64,000 bases of DNA from Caulobacteraceae bacterium (GTDB taxonomy: Bacteria > Pseudomonadota > Alphaproteobacteria > Caulobacterales > Caulobacteraceae). Shown piece by piece: positions 1-8,149 of the stretch. Below the pieces are notes generated by a model. That model was not told the origin of the DNA. It did not search any database and was given only the letters and a program-made list of their open reading frames with translations. Each line of letters begins with the position of its first letter. Within the stretch, counting starts at the first letter, position 1. The stretch covers positions 1-64,000 of the forward strand of contig CANJRI010000002.1 of assembly GCA_947476555.1 (NCBI GenBank), in the 5' to 3' direction. A program made the translations under genes and the position numbers.

Positions 1-113
1 CAGACCATCCAACATCGGCGCTTGCAACACCGCAAAATCGCCGCCTAAATATCAACCCCAGATGAGGCCATCTCTCCGCTAAATCCGGACCCCACCTGTC
101 TCAAAACATCTGA
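1..113. other. unassigned left edge upstream of a broken galE
   Basis: No coding frame here looks real. An in-frame stop (TGA at 111-113) separates this stretch from the galE-like frame that follows, and homology to GalE begins abruptly about ten bases later. The stretch reads like foreign DNA abutting a truncated gene, such as one end of an insertion sequence. No transposase or inverted-repeat pair is visible because the window starts here, so the mobile-element reading is only a guess. Confidence 0.25.
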
Positions 114-581
114 CGACGTACAGAAACCCACCTGATCCCCCTGGCCATCGCCGCAGCGCTCGGGGAAGGCCGGCCGCTGACGATCTTCGGCGACGACTTC
201 GACACGCCCGACGGCACCTGCCTGCGGGACTATATCCATGTGAACGACCTGGCCGCCGCCCACGTTGCCGCGCTGGAGGCCGACCTGGCCGCGGGCTCAT
301 TCGAGGCTGCGAATGTCGGGACCGGCCGTGGATCGTCGGTGCGCGAGGTGGTGGAAGCCGTGGGCAAGGCCGTCGGCCGACCGACGCCGCACAGCGTGGG
401 CCCCCGCCGGGCGGGCGATCCCCCGAGCCTGGTGGCCGATCCGGCGCGTGCGCGCGCGCTGCTGGGCTGGCAGGCCCACAGCTCCGGTCTGGATCAAATC
501 GTCGCGGACGCGCTGCGTTGGGAGCGCCGGCCCACCTATGGCGTCGGTCGTCGGGAGCCACGCGCGGCCAAAGTGGCCTAA
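114..581 (+). pseudogene. 5'-truncated UDP-glucose 4-epimerase (GalE) remnant
   Basis: The frame encodes about 155 residues matching only the C-terminal half of GalE-type extended short-chain dehydrogenases. These include the conserved TPDGTCLRDYIHVNDLA block and the ALLGW motif near the end. The N-terminal Rossmann fold with its GxxGxxG loop and the catalytic Tyr-x3-Lys is missing. The frame is closed upstream by the TGA at 111-113. A full GalE is about 330 residues, so roughly half is lost and the fragment cannot bind NAD. An internal ATG at 240 gives a 113-residue frame, but a functional product is unlikely. The truncation probably arose by insertion or deletion at about position 115-125. 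Confidence 0.7.
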
Positions 582-654
582 ATTCCCAAAGCGCCGGATG
601 ACGCTGTTATCTGAAAAGAGTAGGTTCTCGCTGGAGATCCAAGAGGGTGGTTGC

Positions 655-1044
655 GTGGGTAATAAGTCGGAATTGGCGCCCGATCCGATCGACATCGCGG
701 TCGGGGCGAGAATACGGGTCCTGCGCAAGGTGCGGGGGCTCTCCCAGCAGGCGCTGGCCGAGGTGATCGGCGTCACCTTCCAGCAGATCCAGAAGTACGA
801 ACGCGGGGCCAACCGGGTCAGCGCCTCGATGTTGTCCCGCATCGCCTCGACGTTGGACGCCCCGGTGTCGGAGATGTTCGGCGAAGGGATCCCGCAATCC
901 AACCGCCCGGTCGATGAGGTGGCCGCGATCCTGGGGCAGCCGGGCGCCCTGGAGTTGCTGCGCGCCTTCGAGCGGCTGCCACGGGGGCCGGCGCGGGCTT
1001 CCCTGGTGGAGTTCGTCCGCACCCTCGGCCGCGGCGCGGACTGA
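655..1044 (+). CDS. XRE-family helix-turn-helix transcriptional regulator
   Basis: A small DNA-binding protein of 129 residues. Residues about 13-70 form a Cro/CI-type HTH, with the core LSQQALAEVIGVTFQQIQKY followed by an ERGANRVSAS turn. The C-terminal 60 residues form a short helical tail with no recognisable sensor domain. I chose the GTG at 655 because a purine-rich RBS (AAGAGGGT) lies about 7 bases upstream. An in-frame ATG at 598 would add 19 residues without a comparable RBS. The size and layout match small XRE regulators common in Caulobacterales. It stands alone, with no divergent partner to suggest a target. Confidence 0.8.
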   Translation: MGNKSELAPDPIDIAVGARIRVLRKVRGLSQQALAEVIGVTFQQIQKYERGANRVSASMLSRIASTLDAPVSEMFGEGIPQSNRPVDEVAAILGQPGALELLRAFERLPRGPARASLVEFVRTLGRGAD

Positions 1045-1198
1045 CTCGAAAGCCCCGCGATATGGGTCCCACAACGGATAAAGGCCGCCGTCGCTTCTCC
1101 AGTAGCGCGCAGCGCGACGCGCGTTAGGATACCCCCAAGCGACTCACTCCGGCGGTCATCGCCGGGAAAGGTCGTGGAACCTTAGCTGGGGGAGCCCC

Positions 1199-1459
1199 AT
1201 GGCCACTGGAAAGAACACGAACGCCCTTCAGAAGCCCCTGACGCCGTCGGCTGAACTCGCCGCCGTGGTCGGCGCGGGACAGCTCTCCCGCGGTGAAACG
1301 GTCTCGAAGATGTGGGACTACATTAAGAAGAACAACCTGCAGAACCCCGCCAACAAGCGCGAGATCGTGGCGGACGCCAAGCTGAAGCCGATCTTCCACG
1401 GCAAGGACCGCGTCAGCATGTTCGAGATGAACAAGCACCTGGCCCAACACCTGAAGTAG
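1199..1459 (+). CDS. SWIB/MDM2 domain protein
   Basis: An 86-residue protein almost entirely made of a SWIB domain, with signatures GETVSKMWDYIKKNNLQNP and FEMNKHLAQHLK. In eukaryotes SWIB folds occur in chromatin-remodelling subunits. In bacteria they occur as small stand-alone proteins (also in Chlamydiae, fused to topoisomerase), and their role in proteobacteria is not established. A G-rich RBS (GGGGGAG) precedes the ATG by a few bases. A likely intrinsic terminator follows at 1503-1541, so the gene is probably monocistronic. Confidence 0.85.
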   Translation: MATGKNTNALQKPLTPSAELAAVVGAGQLSRGETVSKMWDYIKKNNLQNPANKREIVADAKLKPIFHGKDRVSMFEMNKHLAQHLK

Positions 1460-1502
1460 GACAGACCCGACGGCTCGCGCCGTTCGGAACTGAGAGTCAA
1501 GG

Positions 1503-1541
1503 AACCTCGCCGGCGAGAGCTTGCGGGGTTTCTTCACTTTT
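1503..1541 (+). terminator. probable intrinsic terminator after the SWIB gene
   Basis: AACCTCGC (1503-1510) pairs with GCGGGGTT (1523-1530) over eight base pairs including one G-U, with a 12-base loop, followed by a T-rich run (TCTTCACTTTT). It lies 44 bases after the SWIB stop codon and before the next plus-strand gene. Confidence 0.55.
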
Positions 1542-1623
1542 CGCCGGCATGAACGCGGCATAGGGCCGCCCTTCGCGCGCCTTGGGGTTTCCCATCGCCC
1601 GATCATCTGCCAGGGATGCAGTC

Positions 1624-2379
1624 GTGACGCCGGAAAGAGCCATCATCCTGAGCGCGGGCCAGGGCAAACGCCTGCTGCCGCTCACCGAGGACCGGCCCAA
1701 GTGCCTCCTCGACCTGTCAGGCCGTAGCCTGCTCGCCTGGCAGCTCATGCACCTGGAACGCGCGGGCCTGCAGGAGGCGGTGGTGGTCACCGGCTTCCGG
1801 CACGAGGCGGTGGAGGCGGAAATCGCCCAGCTGGACCTCAAGATGCCCGTCCGCCTGGTGTTCAACCCATTCTACGCCCTGGCCGACAACCTGGCCTCCA
1901 CCTGGGTGGTGCGGGGGGAATTCGACCGCGAGGTGCTGCTGATCAACGGCGACACCCTGTTCGAGCAGGCGGTGGCCGAGCGGATGCTGGCGGCTCCCGA
2001 GGCGGAGATCACGGTCGGGATCGACCGCAAGACCGCCTACGACACCGACGACATGAAGGTGCTGACCGACGGGGACCGGCTGCTGGCCATCGGCAAGACC
2101 ATCGAGGCCTATGACGCCGAGTCGATCGGTTTCCTGCGGTTCTCCGCGGACGGCGCTGCCAAGTTCGCCGCGCGCGGCGAGATGATCCTGCGCAAGGCCG
2201 AGGGGCTTCGGCGCTGGTACCTGTCGGTGATCGACGAGCTGGCGAACTCGGGCGTGGACGTGCGCGTCCAGTCGCTGGAGGGCCTGGAGTGGGGGGAGAT
2301 GGATTTCCCCCACGACGTCGACAACCTGAACCGGATCAGCCGGCCCTGGGCCGAGCAGCTGGCCGTCGTCAGGGCCTGA
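1624..2379 (+). CDS. NTP transferase (LicC-like sugar/phospho-compound nucleotidyltransferase)
   Basis: A 251-residue nucleotidyltransferase of the GT-A-like fold. The N-terminal signature SAGQGKRLLPLTEDRPKC is the nucleotide-binding G-x-G-x-R...P-K loop. GDTLF and the later EIDFPHD-like stretch (EMDFPHDVDN) supply likely metal-binding acids. The family (phosphocholine or sugar-1-phosphate cytidylyltransferases) activates a phosphorylated small molecule as its CDP or NDP derivative. I chose the GTG at 1624, which has AGGGATG upstream, over a TTG at 1582. It converges on and overlaps by 11 bp a second nucleotidyltransferase in the ceramide cluster. A role in activating a sphingolipid headgroup precursor is inferred. 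The substrate cannot be read from the sequence. Confidence 0.75.
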   Translation: MTPERAIILSAGQGKRLLPLTEDRPKCLLDLSGRSLLAWQLMHLERAGLQEAVVVTGFRHEAVEAEIAQLDLKMPVRLVFNPFYALADNLASTWVVRGEFDREVLLINGDTLFEQAVAERMLAAPEAEITVGIDRKTAYDTDDMKVLTDGDRLLAIGKTIEAYDAESIGFLRFSADGAAKFAARGEMILRKAEGLRRWYLSVIDELANSGVDVRVQSLEGLEWGEMDFPHDVDNLNRISRPWAEQLAVVRA

Positions 2380-3112
2380 GGCCCCGCACGAGGTCGAGAT
2401 CGGCGGGCTTGTCCACGTCCACCGCCGCCAGGCCATAGGGGCTTTCCACCACCGCAGCGGAGACCCCGGCCATGCGGCCCATGCGGGCGGCAGCTTCCTT
2501 CAGACCCAGCCGGCCGGTCAGGTAGCGCAGCAGGATGCCGGCGCCGAGGGTGCGGGCCATCCGCCACGGACGCTTGCGGTCGGCCTCGACGCGCCGCCAC
2601 AGGTCGACCACCGCCAGGGACGCGGGGGTGGCGAGGTAGAAGAGATTGCAGCCCGACCAGTGGCCGTCGGCCAGCTTCAGCCAGGTACGGGCGGTTCCGG
2701 GGGCCGCGGCCTCGACCACCTCGCGGCGGGCGGCCAGGACGGCAGCCTGGGCGCCGGCCGGGATGCCGGCGAGGAATCCGGTCACCCACTCAGGGCGCAG
2801 CAGGGCGTGGTCGGCGGTGGTGACCAGCAGCGGCGTGCCCAGCGCCTCGGCGGCGCGGGCGACGCTGAGGCTGGGACCGGCCTCGGCGGGCAGGACCTTG
2901 GCGCCGAGAGCCTGGGCCGCGGCGGTCACGGCCGGGTCGGAGGCCGACACCGCGATGCGGTCCGCGCCGGCCGCGCGAAGGGCGTTCACCACCCGCTCAA
3001 GCAGGGTTCGATCCTCCAGGATTATCAGCGCCTTGTGCGAAACGCCGGCGTATTCGGCCACCGGATCGGGGCCGCCCCGTGAGCCCGCCAGGACCAGGGC
3101 GGAAAAGCTCAA
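2369..3112 (-). CDS. MobA-like NTP transferase at the end of the ceramide synthase operon
   Basis: A 247-residue MobA-like nucleotidyltransferase with N-terminal SALVLAGSRGGPDPVAEYAG, where the usual G-x-G-x-R-M loop is slightly degenerate, and a conserved HKAL downstream. TTADHALL contains the predicted metal-binding Asp. It is the last gene of the minus-strand series HIT-lptF-lptG-cerS and overlaps the ceramide synthase gene by 4 bp (ATGA), so the two are translationally coupled. Molybdenum cofactor genes are absent nearby. Transfer of a nucleotide to a lipid-headgroup precursor is therefore a better guess than MobA function, but this is inference from context. Confidence 0.72.
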   Translation of the reverse strand: MSFSALVLAGSRGGPDPVAEYAGVSHKALIILEDRTLLERVVNALRAAGADRIAVSASDPAVTAAAQALGAKVLPAEAGPSLSVARAAEALGTPLLVTTADHALLRPEWVTGFLAGIPAGAQAAVLAARREVVEAAAPGTARTWLKLADGHWSGCNLFYLATPASLAVVDLWRRVEADRKRPWRMARTLGAGILLRYLTGRLGLKEAAARMGRMAGVSAAVVESPYGLAAVDVDKPADLDLVRGLRP

Positions 3113-4251
3113 GCCAGCGCCTTCTCATAGAGCCGGTAGGTCTTGTAGACCTTGGCGCCGCCGGCGTCGCAGATGCGGCGCATGGGCAGGTTGTCCTCCA
3201 GCACCCAGGACAGTTCGTAACGCTCGTAGCCGAGCCGGCGGGCGGCCTGGGCGGCGGCGTCGATGAGCAGGAACGGCAGGAGCTGGCCGCGCATGGCGCC
3301 GGCGAACTTTCGCCGCACGCCCATCAACGGGACGCGGCCGGTTTTGAGGCCCTTCACCTTCAGCCGCCAGAGCAGCTTGGCCCAGCCGAAGGGGAGCAGC
3401 TTGCCGTGCAGGTCGGCGATCGCCTCATTGACGTTGGGCAGGAGCACGATGAAGCCGGCGGTCTCGCCGTCGATCTCGGCGAAGAAGGCCAGGCGCGGAT
3501 CGATGACCGGCTTCATGGCGGTGGCGAGCTGCTTGGTCTCGGCCTCGGTGGTGGGGGTGAAGCCCCAGTTGCCCGACCAGGCGTCGTTGAGGATCTCGGT
3601 GAGGGTGCGGACCTCGGCCTCGAACCGCTTCATGTCGAGGGTGCGCAGGGTGACGCCCTCGGGCGGGCCTTTCCGGATGCGGCGCAGGATCGGGGCGGGC
3701 AGGTCGTCGGCGACGTTGCACTGGTAAGCGAAGACGTCCTTGGCCTTGGCGTAGCCCCGGGCCTCCAGCTGGGCGGCCGCATAGCGCGGGTCATGGCCCA
3801 TCATCACCATGGGCGGGGCCTCGAAGCCGTCGACCAGCAGGCCGACCTCCTCGTTGATGGAGAGGTTGAACGGACCGATGACGCGGGTGCGGCCGCGGGC
3901 GCGCAGCCACGCCTCGGCCTCGCGGGTGAGGGCGGCGAAGACCCGCGGGTCGTCCTCGGCGGCGATCATGCCGAAATGGCCGACGCCTTCGGCGGTCTGG
4001 GGGTTGAGCTGGTCGATCTGGGCGCTGATGCGGCCCACGTCCCGGCCGTCCTTCTCGGCCAGCCAGAGCTGGACCTCGGCGTGCTCGAAGAAGGGGTTGG
4101 TGCGGGGAGACAAGGCCTCCCGCCGTTCCATCAGCAAGGGCGGCACATAGGCCGCGTCTGCCGCGTTCAACCGCATCGGCACGCGAATGAACCGCTCGAG
4201 CTGGGCCGGTGTCTCCACCGGCGTGATTTTGATCCCCCCGGCCGGCATCAC
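3109..4251 (-). CDS. cerS: bacterial ceramide synthase (GNAT-fold N-acyltransferase)
   Basis: A 380-residue acyl-CoA N-acyltransferase-fold protein. N-terminal features include RVPMRLN and YVPPLL, then GRISAQIDQLNPQTAEGVGHFG and RVIGPFNLSINEEVGLLVDGFE. The C-terminal half carries a second GNAT-like region (GFIVLLPNVNEAIADLHGKL, ERYELSWVLEDN). Length and motifs match the Caulobacter bacterial ceramide synthase (bCerS), which N-acylates the 3-ketosphinganine-type base made by serine palmitoyltransferase. Ceramide synthase, serine palmitoyltransferase, ACP, acyl-ACP ligase and reductase all lie within 13 kb, which supports the call. It overlaps the upstream lptG-like gene and the downstream nucleotidyltransferase by 4 bp each. 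Confidence 0.82.
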   Translation of the reverse strand: MMPAGGIKITPVETPAQLERFIRVPMRLNAADAAYVPPLLMERREALSPRTNPFFEHAEVQLWLAEKDGRDVGRISAQIDQLNPQTAEGVGHFGMIAAEDDPRVFAALTREAEAWLRARGRTRVIGPFNLSINEEVGLLVDGFEAPPMVMMGHDPRYAAAQLEARGYAKAKDVFAYQCNVADDLPAPILRRIRKGPPEGVTLRTLDMKRFEAEVRTLTEILNDAWSGNWGFTPTTEAETKQLATAMKPVIDPRLAFFAEIDGETAGFIVLLPNVNEAIADLHGKLLPFGWAKLLWRLKVKGLKTGRVPLMGVRRKFAGAMRGQLLPFLLIDAAAQAARRLGYERYELSWVLEDNLPMRRICDAGGAKVYKTYRLYEKALA

Positions 4252-5312
4252 CCCTCCATGTAAAGCAAGGCGGTCACCCCCAGGGCCGCGAACATCGCCG
4301 GCGCCGCCCAGGCGGCGAGGATGGCGGGGGCCGCGCCGTTCTCGCCGAGCGCGGTGAAAGCGCCGTCGAAGACCAGGAACAGCAAACCGCCGGTCAGGCA
4401 GAGCACCAGGACAGGGGCACCGCCACGGATGTTGGTTAGGGCCGCGGGCGCGGCCAGCAATAGCATCACCAGGCAGGCGGCGGGGGCCGCCCAGGCCCTC
4501 TGGAGCTGGGTGTCGTAGAAGGTCCGCGGCCGGACGGAAACGCCCCCCTGGACGGCCCGGCGGGCTTCGGCCGGGGTGACGGTCGGCTGACCGGCCCGCA
4601 GCATCTGCAGGTCCTCAGGGGTCAGCTTCACCCTCCAGTCCATCTCGTCGGCCGATCCGGTCTGGATGGCGTCCCGTTGGATGGTCTCGAACCGGGGGGC
4701 GATCAGCCGCCAGCGGCCGGTGTCGTAGACGGCGCTGTCGGCGTGGGTGCGCTGAGTGAGCCGGCCCGCAGCGTCGCGGCGATAGATGGTGAGCTTGCTC
4801 AGCGTGCGCCCGTCGGCCGAGGCCTCCCCGACCATCACCTCGTCGCCGACCCGGAAGGTGAGGATATCAGGCTTCTCGGCGTCGGCCTTGGCCTCGGCGG
4901 CCGGTTCGGTGGCCCGCCACCAGTCGGAGAGGGTCTGATCGGTCCGGGGCGCCACGGCCCCGCTGATGGTGAGCTGGACAACGGCCATCACCACCGCCGC
5001 CGGCAGGGCCATGAGGGTGATCTGATAGGCCGATACGCCGGTAGACCGCATGGCCGTGACCGCGCTCTCCTGGGCCAGCTTGGCGAAGGCGAAGAGAGAC
5101 CCGGTGAGCACCGCCAGGGGCGCCGCCTGCTCGACGAGACGCGGCATCCGCAGGAGCGCGTAGTAGGCGATCCCGCCGCCGCCCAGTTCGCGGTCGAGGA
5201 TGTCGGTGGTCACTTCGAGGAGGTCGAGGATCTGCAGGATGCCCACCAGCACCAGCAGCGAGCCCAGGATGCGGCCGGCCATCAGGGCCGCGAGATAGGA
5301 GCAAAGCTTCAC
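4248..5312 (-). CDS. lptG: LptG-like permease of the YjgP/YjgQ family
   Basis: A 354-residue member of the LptF/LptG permease family. It has membrane segments at the N-terminus (residues about 10-35, 55-80, 95-120), a periplasmic jellyroll-like domain in the middle (about residues 130-260) and three C-terminal membrane segments. In the LPS exporter, LptF and LptG form the transmembrane dimer with LptB2 ATPase and pull lipid out of the inner membrane. Here the gene overlaps lptF by 4 bp upstream and the ceramide synthase by 4 bp downstream. It therefore sits inside the ceramide synthase operon. Whether the cargo is LPS, sphingolipid or both cannot be told from sequence. Confidence 0.85.
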   Translation of the reverse strand: MKLCSYLAALMAGRILGSLLVLVGILQILDLLEVTTDILDRELGGGGIAYYALLRMPRLVEQAAPLAVLTGSLFAFAKLAQESAVTAMRSTGVSAYQITLMALPAAVVMAVVQLTISGAVAPRTDQTLSDWWRATEPAAEAKADAEKPDILTFRVGDEVMVGEASADGRTLSKLTIYRRDAAGRLTQRTHADSAVYDTGRWRLIAPRFETIQRDAIQTGSADEMDWRVKLTPEDLQMLRAGQPTVTPAEARRAVQGGVSVRPRTFYDTQLQRAWAAPAACLVMLLLAAPAALTNIRGGAPVLVLCLTGGLLFLVFDGAFTALGENGAAPAILAAWAAPAMFAALGVTALLYMEG

Positions 5313-6499
5313 GACGAGGCCGCCTGCGCCACGGACGCGCGGGCGCGGAAGCGGGCGATGAAGTTCGCCACGTGCTCCATGGCCCGGCCAATGGGAGTCT
5401 CTCCGGGACGTTTGCGGCTGGTGACGAAGACCAACACGCAGATGCCGGCGAAGACGAGGTAAGGCAGACCGACGCTGAGCTCCGGCGCGGCGCGGCCGGT
5501 CACGGCCATGCTCTGGCCGAACTGGACCATGTGATGGAAGCCGAGCAGCAGCAGGCCGCCGACGATGATGCCCGGCGCCCGCCCGCTGCGTTTGGCCGCC
5601 AGACCCAGCGGGAGCGCCAGCAGGGGCAGCAGTGGCAGGGCGAAGGCGCGCGCCAGCCGGCCATAGAGTTCGGCGAGCAGGGTGGTGCGGGGAATGACGG
5701 AGTGGGGGCTGCGGGCCTGGGCGGCCAGTTCGAGGAGGGTGAACTCGCGTTCGTCCCCGCCCCGGGCGCGCAGCAGCTGGGCCGGGCCGCTGAGCGGAAC
5801 CTGCATCGTCAGGTCGTCGAAGGTGACCATCTCCGGCTCGCCGCGGGCGTTGGCGCGCAACTGCTGGCCGTTCTTCAGCAGCAACACCACGTTCACGCCG
5901 TCGGCGGTGCGCCGCACCTCGGCCATTTCCGCTGACGTCACCTCTTCGCGGCCCGAAGGGGCGAGCCGGCGGATGAAGATGCGGCTCAGACGCTGGCCAG
6001 CGGCGTCGGCCTCGTCCGTGGTCATGGTGAGGCCGTCACTGGGGGAGATGATGACACCCTCGGGCACGGCGCCGCTCCAGCCCGCGTTCTGCGCCGCGTG
6101 CAGGACAGCGCGGTAGGCGTAGCGGCTGTAGGGCTGGAGGAAGCCGAAGACGATCAGGCTCACGGCCATCAGGGCGGCCGCCAGGCAAAGGTAGGGCGCG
6201 ACGACCCGGGAAAGCGAGACGCCGGCCGCCAGCAGGGCGTCGATCTCGGAGGCCTCGTTCATCCGGTTCACGACGATCACCAGGGCGATGAAGAAGGCCG
6301 CGGGCAGGGTGAGGCCGAGGTAGTGGGGAACCAGGTTCACCGCGAGTTGGGCCACGAAGCCGAACCGGTCCGAAGAGGCGGAAAGCAGGTCGAGAAGGCG
6401 CAGGATGCGCTCGAGCAACAGCGCGATCAGGGTGACGCCCGTGGCGCCGACCAGCGGCCAGAAGGCCAGTCGCAGCAGGTATCGGTCGACGAGGATCAT
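5309..6499 (-). CDS. lptF: LptF-like permease of the YjgP/YjgQ family
   Basis: A 396-residue partner of the following lptG. The N-terminus DRYLLRLAFWPL is the typical LptF/G coupling helix, followed by membrane segments. A periplasmic domain covers about residues 130-265, and three C-terminal membrane helices end near residue 370. The start is the ATG at 6499, which overlaps the HIT gene stop as ATGA. A GTG 9 bases upstream is also in frame but lies inside the HIT gene. The strict 4-bp overlaps from HIT through lptF, lptG, cerS and the NTP transferase indicate one transcript and tightly coupled translation. Confidence 0.87.
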   Translation of the reverse strand: MILVDRYLLRLAFWPLVGATGVTLIALLLERILRLLDLLSASSDRFGFVAQLAVNLVPHYLGLTLPAAFFIALVIVVNRMNEASEIDALLAAGVSLSRVVAPYLCLAAALMAVSLIVFGFLQPYSRYAYRAVLHAAQNAGWSGAVPEGVIISPSDGLTMTTDEADAAGQRLSRIFIRRLAPSGREEVTSAEMAEVRRTADGVNVVLLLKNGQQLRANARGEPEMVTFDDLTMQVPLSGPAQLLRARGGDEREFTLLELAAQARSPHSVIPRTTLLAELYGRLARAFALPLLPLLALPLGLAAKRSGRAPGIIVGGLLLLGFHHMVQFGQSMAVTGRAAPELSVGLPYLVFAGICVLVFVTSRKRPGETPIGRAMEHVANFIARFRARASVAQAASS

Positions 6500-6927
6500 G
6501 CGGCCCACCGGGCCGCGAACTCGGCGGCGAGGGCGGGAGCGGCTTCACCGAGGTCGACGTGGGCCCGGAGGTTGGGCTGACCCGGCCAGCCGGCGTCGAC
6601 GAAGCTGCGCCCGTCGTGGCCGCGCTCACCGGCGTAGCGGGGGATGACGTGGAAGTGGACGTCCGGGTCCACCATCATGAGCATGAGGTAGTTGATCTTT
6701 TCGTAGCGGACGAGGTCCGACAGCAGCCGCTCGATCCCCGCGACGGCGACCTGGAGATCGGCGAAGGCCGCGGCGCTGAGGTCCGCGAAGGCGCGCGCCT
6801 CATCCTTGCAGACCAACACCAGGGACCCGAATGTCGGCTGTTGCGGGCGCAGCAGCACCAGCCATTGGTCCGTCTCGGCGACCAGGGTGCGCGGGTAGCC
6901 GAATTTCTGGGCGGTGGAATTGGTCAC
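6496..6927 (-). CDS. HIT-family nucleotide hydrolase
   Basis: A 143-residue histidine-triad protein. The C-terminal motif reads DVHFHVIPRY where typical HIT enzymes have H-x-H-x-H. The nucleophilic middle His and the last His are present, but the first His is replaced by Asp. HIT proteins hydrolyse or transfer NMP from substrates such as dinucleoside polyphosphates or nucleoside phosphoramidates in the cytoplasm. This is the first gene of the minus-strand operon leading into lptF, lptG and ceramide synthase. Its promoter must lie in the 76-bp gap to the divergent CDP-alcohol transferase gene. A link to nucleotide-activated lipid headgroups is inference. Confidence 0.8.
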   Translation of the reverse strand: MTNSTAQKFGYPRTLVAETDQWLVLLRPQQPTFGSLVLVCKDEARAFADLSAAAFADLQVAVAGIERLLSDLVRYEKINYLMLMMVDPDVHFHVIPRYAGERGHDGRSFVDAGWPGQPNLRAHVDLGEAAPALAAEFAARWAA

Positions 6928-7003
6928 GGAGGGTCCAAGCGAGCGGCGCGCGGATCATAGGGATGGGTCCGTGTCCATGAAAGGGCGAAGGCCGTCCAGG
7001 ACA

Positions 7004-8149
7004 ATGGTATCAGGGGCCTTGATTTGGAGTCGGGCGAGGCCGCGCTTGCAGGAAGCTGAGACGAACGCCGGCCCCGCCGGGATGATCCTGGGCGACGGAG
7101 CGGTCCGGCTCTGGGGGATGAGCGCACGCGAACGCCTTGCCCGGACCTATCGCCGGGCCGGCGTGAGCCTGGACGGGGCCGGGGCGACCACGGTGCTGAC
7201 CCTCGGGGACTGGGTCTATGACGAGGTGCTGGTGGCGACCTTGGCGAAGCGCCCGGGGACCGTGCTGGTGACCGCCGAGGGTCGGGCGGTGGCGGCCCAT
7301 GTGGCGAGCGAAGCCGCGGCCTTGGCGGCCGTGAACCTGAAGGCCGGGCGCGCGCCGGCGGGCCTGAAGCTGCTGTCGCCGGACGAGCTGGCCTACAACC
7401 ACGCCCTGCGCAAACGCTCGACGCCGGTGCTGACCGAGTTGACCACGGACAACGTGCGCGCGGTCGAGGCGCGGCTGTTCGGAGGCTCCTACAAGGGCGT
7501 GACGGACCTGGTGACCAAGTACGTCTGGCCGGTTCCGGCGCGGATCGTCACCCGCTGGTGCGCCGTCCTGCGGATGACGCCGAACCAGGTGACCTTCGTC
7601 GGATTCCTGCTCGTGCTGGCGGCGTTCTGGCTGTTCTGGCGGGGCGAGTTCGGCTGGGGGCTGGCCTGCGCCTGGCTGATGACCTTCCTGGACACCGTGG
7701 ACGGCAAGCTGGCGCGGGTGACCCTGACCTCCTCCAAGATCGGCAACGCCTTCGATCACGGGATCGACCTGATCCATCCGCCGTTCTGGTGGTGGGCCTG
7801 GTGGGTCGGCCTGTTCGTGGTGAGCCAGCCTCCCCCCTGGGCGGAGGCGGTGCTGTTGGTGACGGTGGGGGGATATGTGCTGCAGCGGGTGCAGGAGGGG
7901 ATCTTCCTCGGGCTCTTCAGGGTGGAGATCCACGCCTGGCGGCGGTTCGACAGCTTCTTCCGGCTGATCACCACGCGGCGGAACCCGAACCTGATCCTCC
8001 TCACCCTGGCCTGGCTGGTCGGGCGGCCGGATGTGGGCATGGTCCTGGTCGCCGCCTGGACGGTGGTGAGCCTGGCGGTGCACCTCGTGCAGATCCTGCA
8101 GGCCCTGGCCGCGCCCAAGGGGCAGGTCGTCTCCTGGCTGTCGCGATGA
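7004..8149 (+). CDS. CDP-alcohol phosphatidyltransferase with an N-terminal extra domain
   Basis: About 381 residues. The C-terminal half carries a perfect CDP-alcohol phosphatidyltransferase signature, DTVDGKLAR, then eight residues, G, three, D, three, D (GNAFDHGID). It sits among several membrane helices. The N-terminal 150 residues are soluble and contain ILGDGAVRLWGMSARERLAR, which resembles a degenerate nucleotidyltransferase-like domain. The family condenses a CDP-activated alcohol with a lipid or alcohol acceptor in the inner membrane. It overlaps the ceramide kinase gene by 4 bp, so phosphoceramide headgroup addition is the likely role. I chose the ATG at 7004. Upstream in-frame starts at 6971 or 6977 are possible. 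Confidence 0.8.
   Translation: MVSGALIWSRARPRLQEAETNAGPAGMILGDGAVRLWGMSARERLARTYRRAGVSLDGAGATTVLTLGDWVYDEVLVATLAKRPGTVLVTAEGRAVAAHVASEAAALAAVNLKAGRAPAGLKLLSPDELAYNHALRKRSTPVLTELTTDNVRAVEARLFGGSYKGVTDLVTKYVWPVPARIVTRWCAVLRMTPNQVTFVGFLLVLAAFWLFWRGEFGWGLACAWLMTFLDTVDGKLARVTLTSSKIGNAFDHGIDLIHPPFWWWAWWVGLFVVSQPPPWAEAVLLVTVGGYVLQRVQEGIFLGLFRVEIHAWRRFDSFFRLITTRRNPNLILLTLAWLVGRPDVGMVLVAAWTVVSLAVHLVQILQALAAPKGQVVSWLSR

Noticed and set aside
3079-4263. A 394-residue plus-strand frame antisense to the ceramide synthase gene
   Set aside because: Gly/Gln/His-rich translation typical of antisense frames in GC-rich coding DNA; the minus-strand frame has clear GNAT-type motifs.
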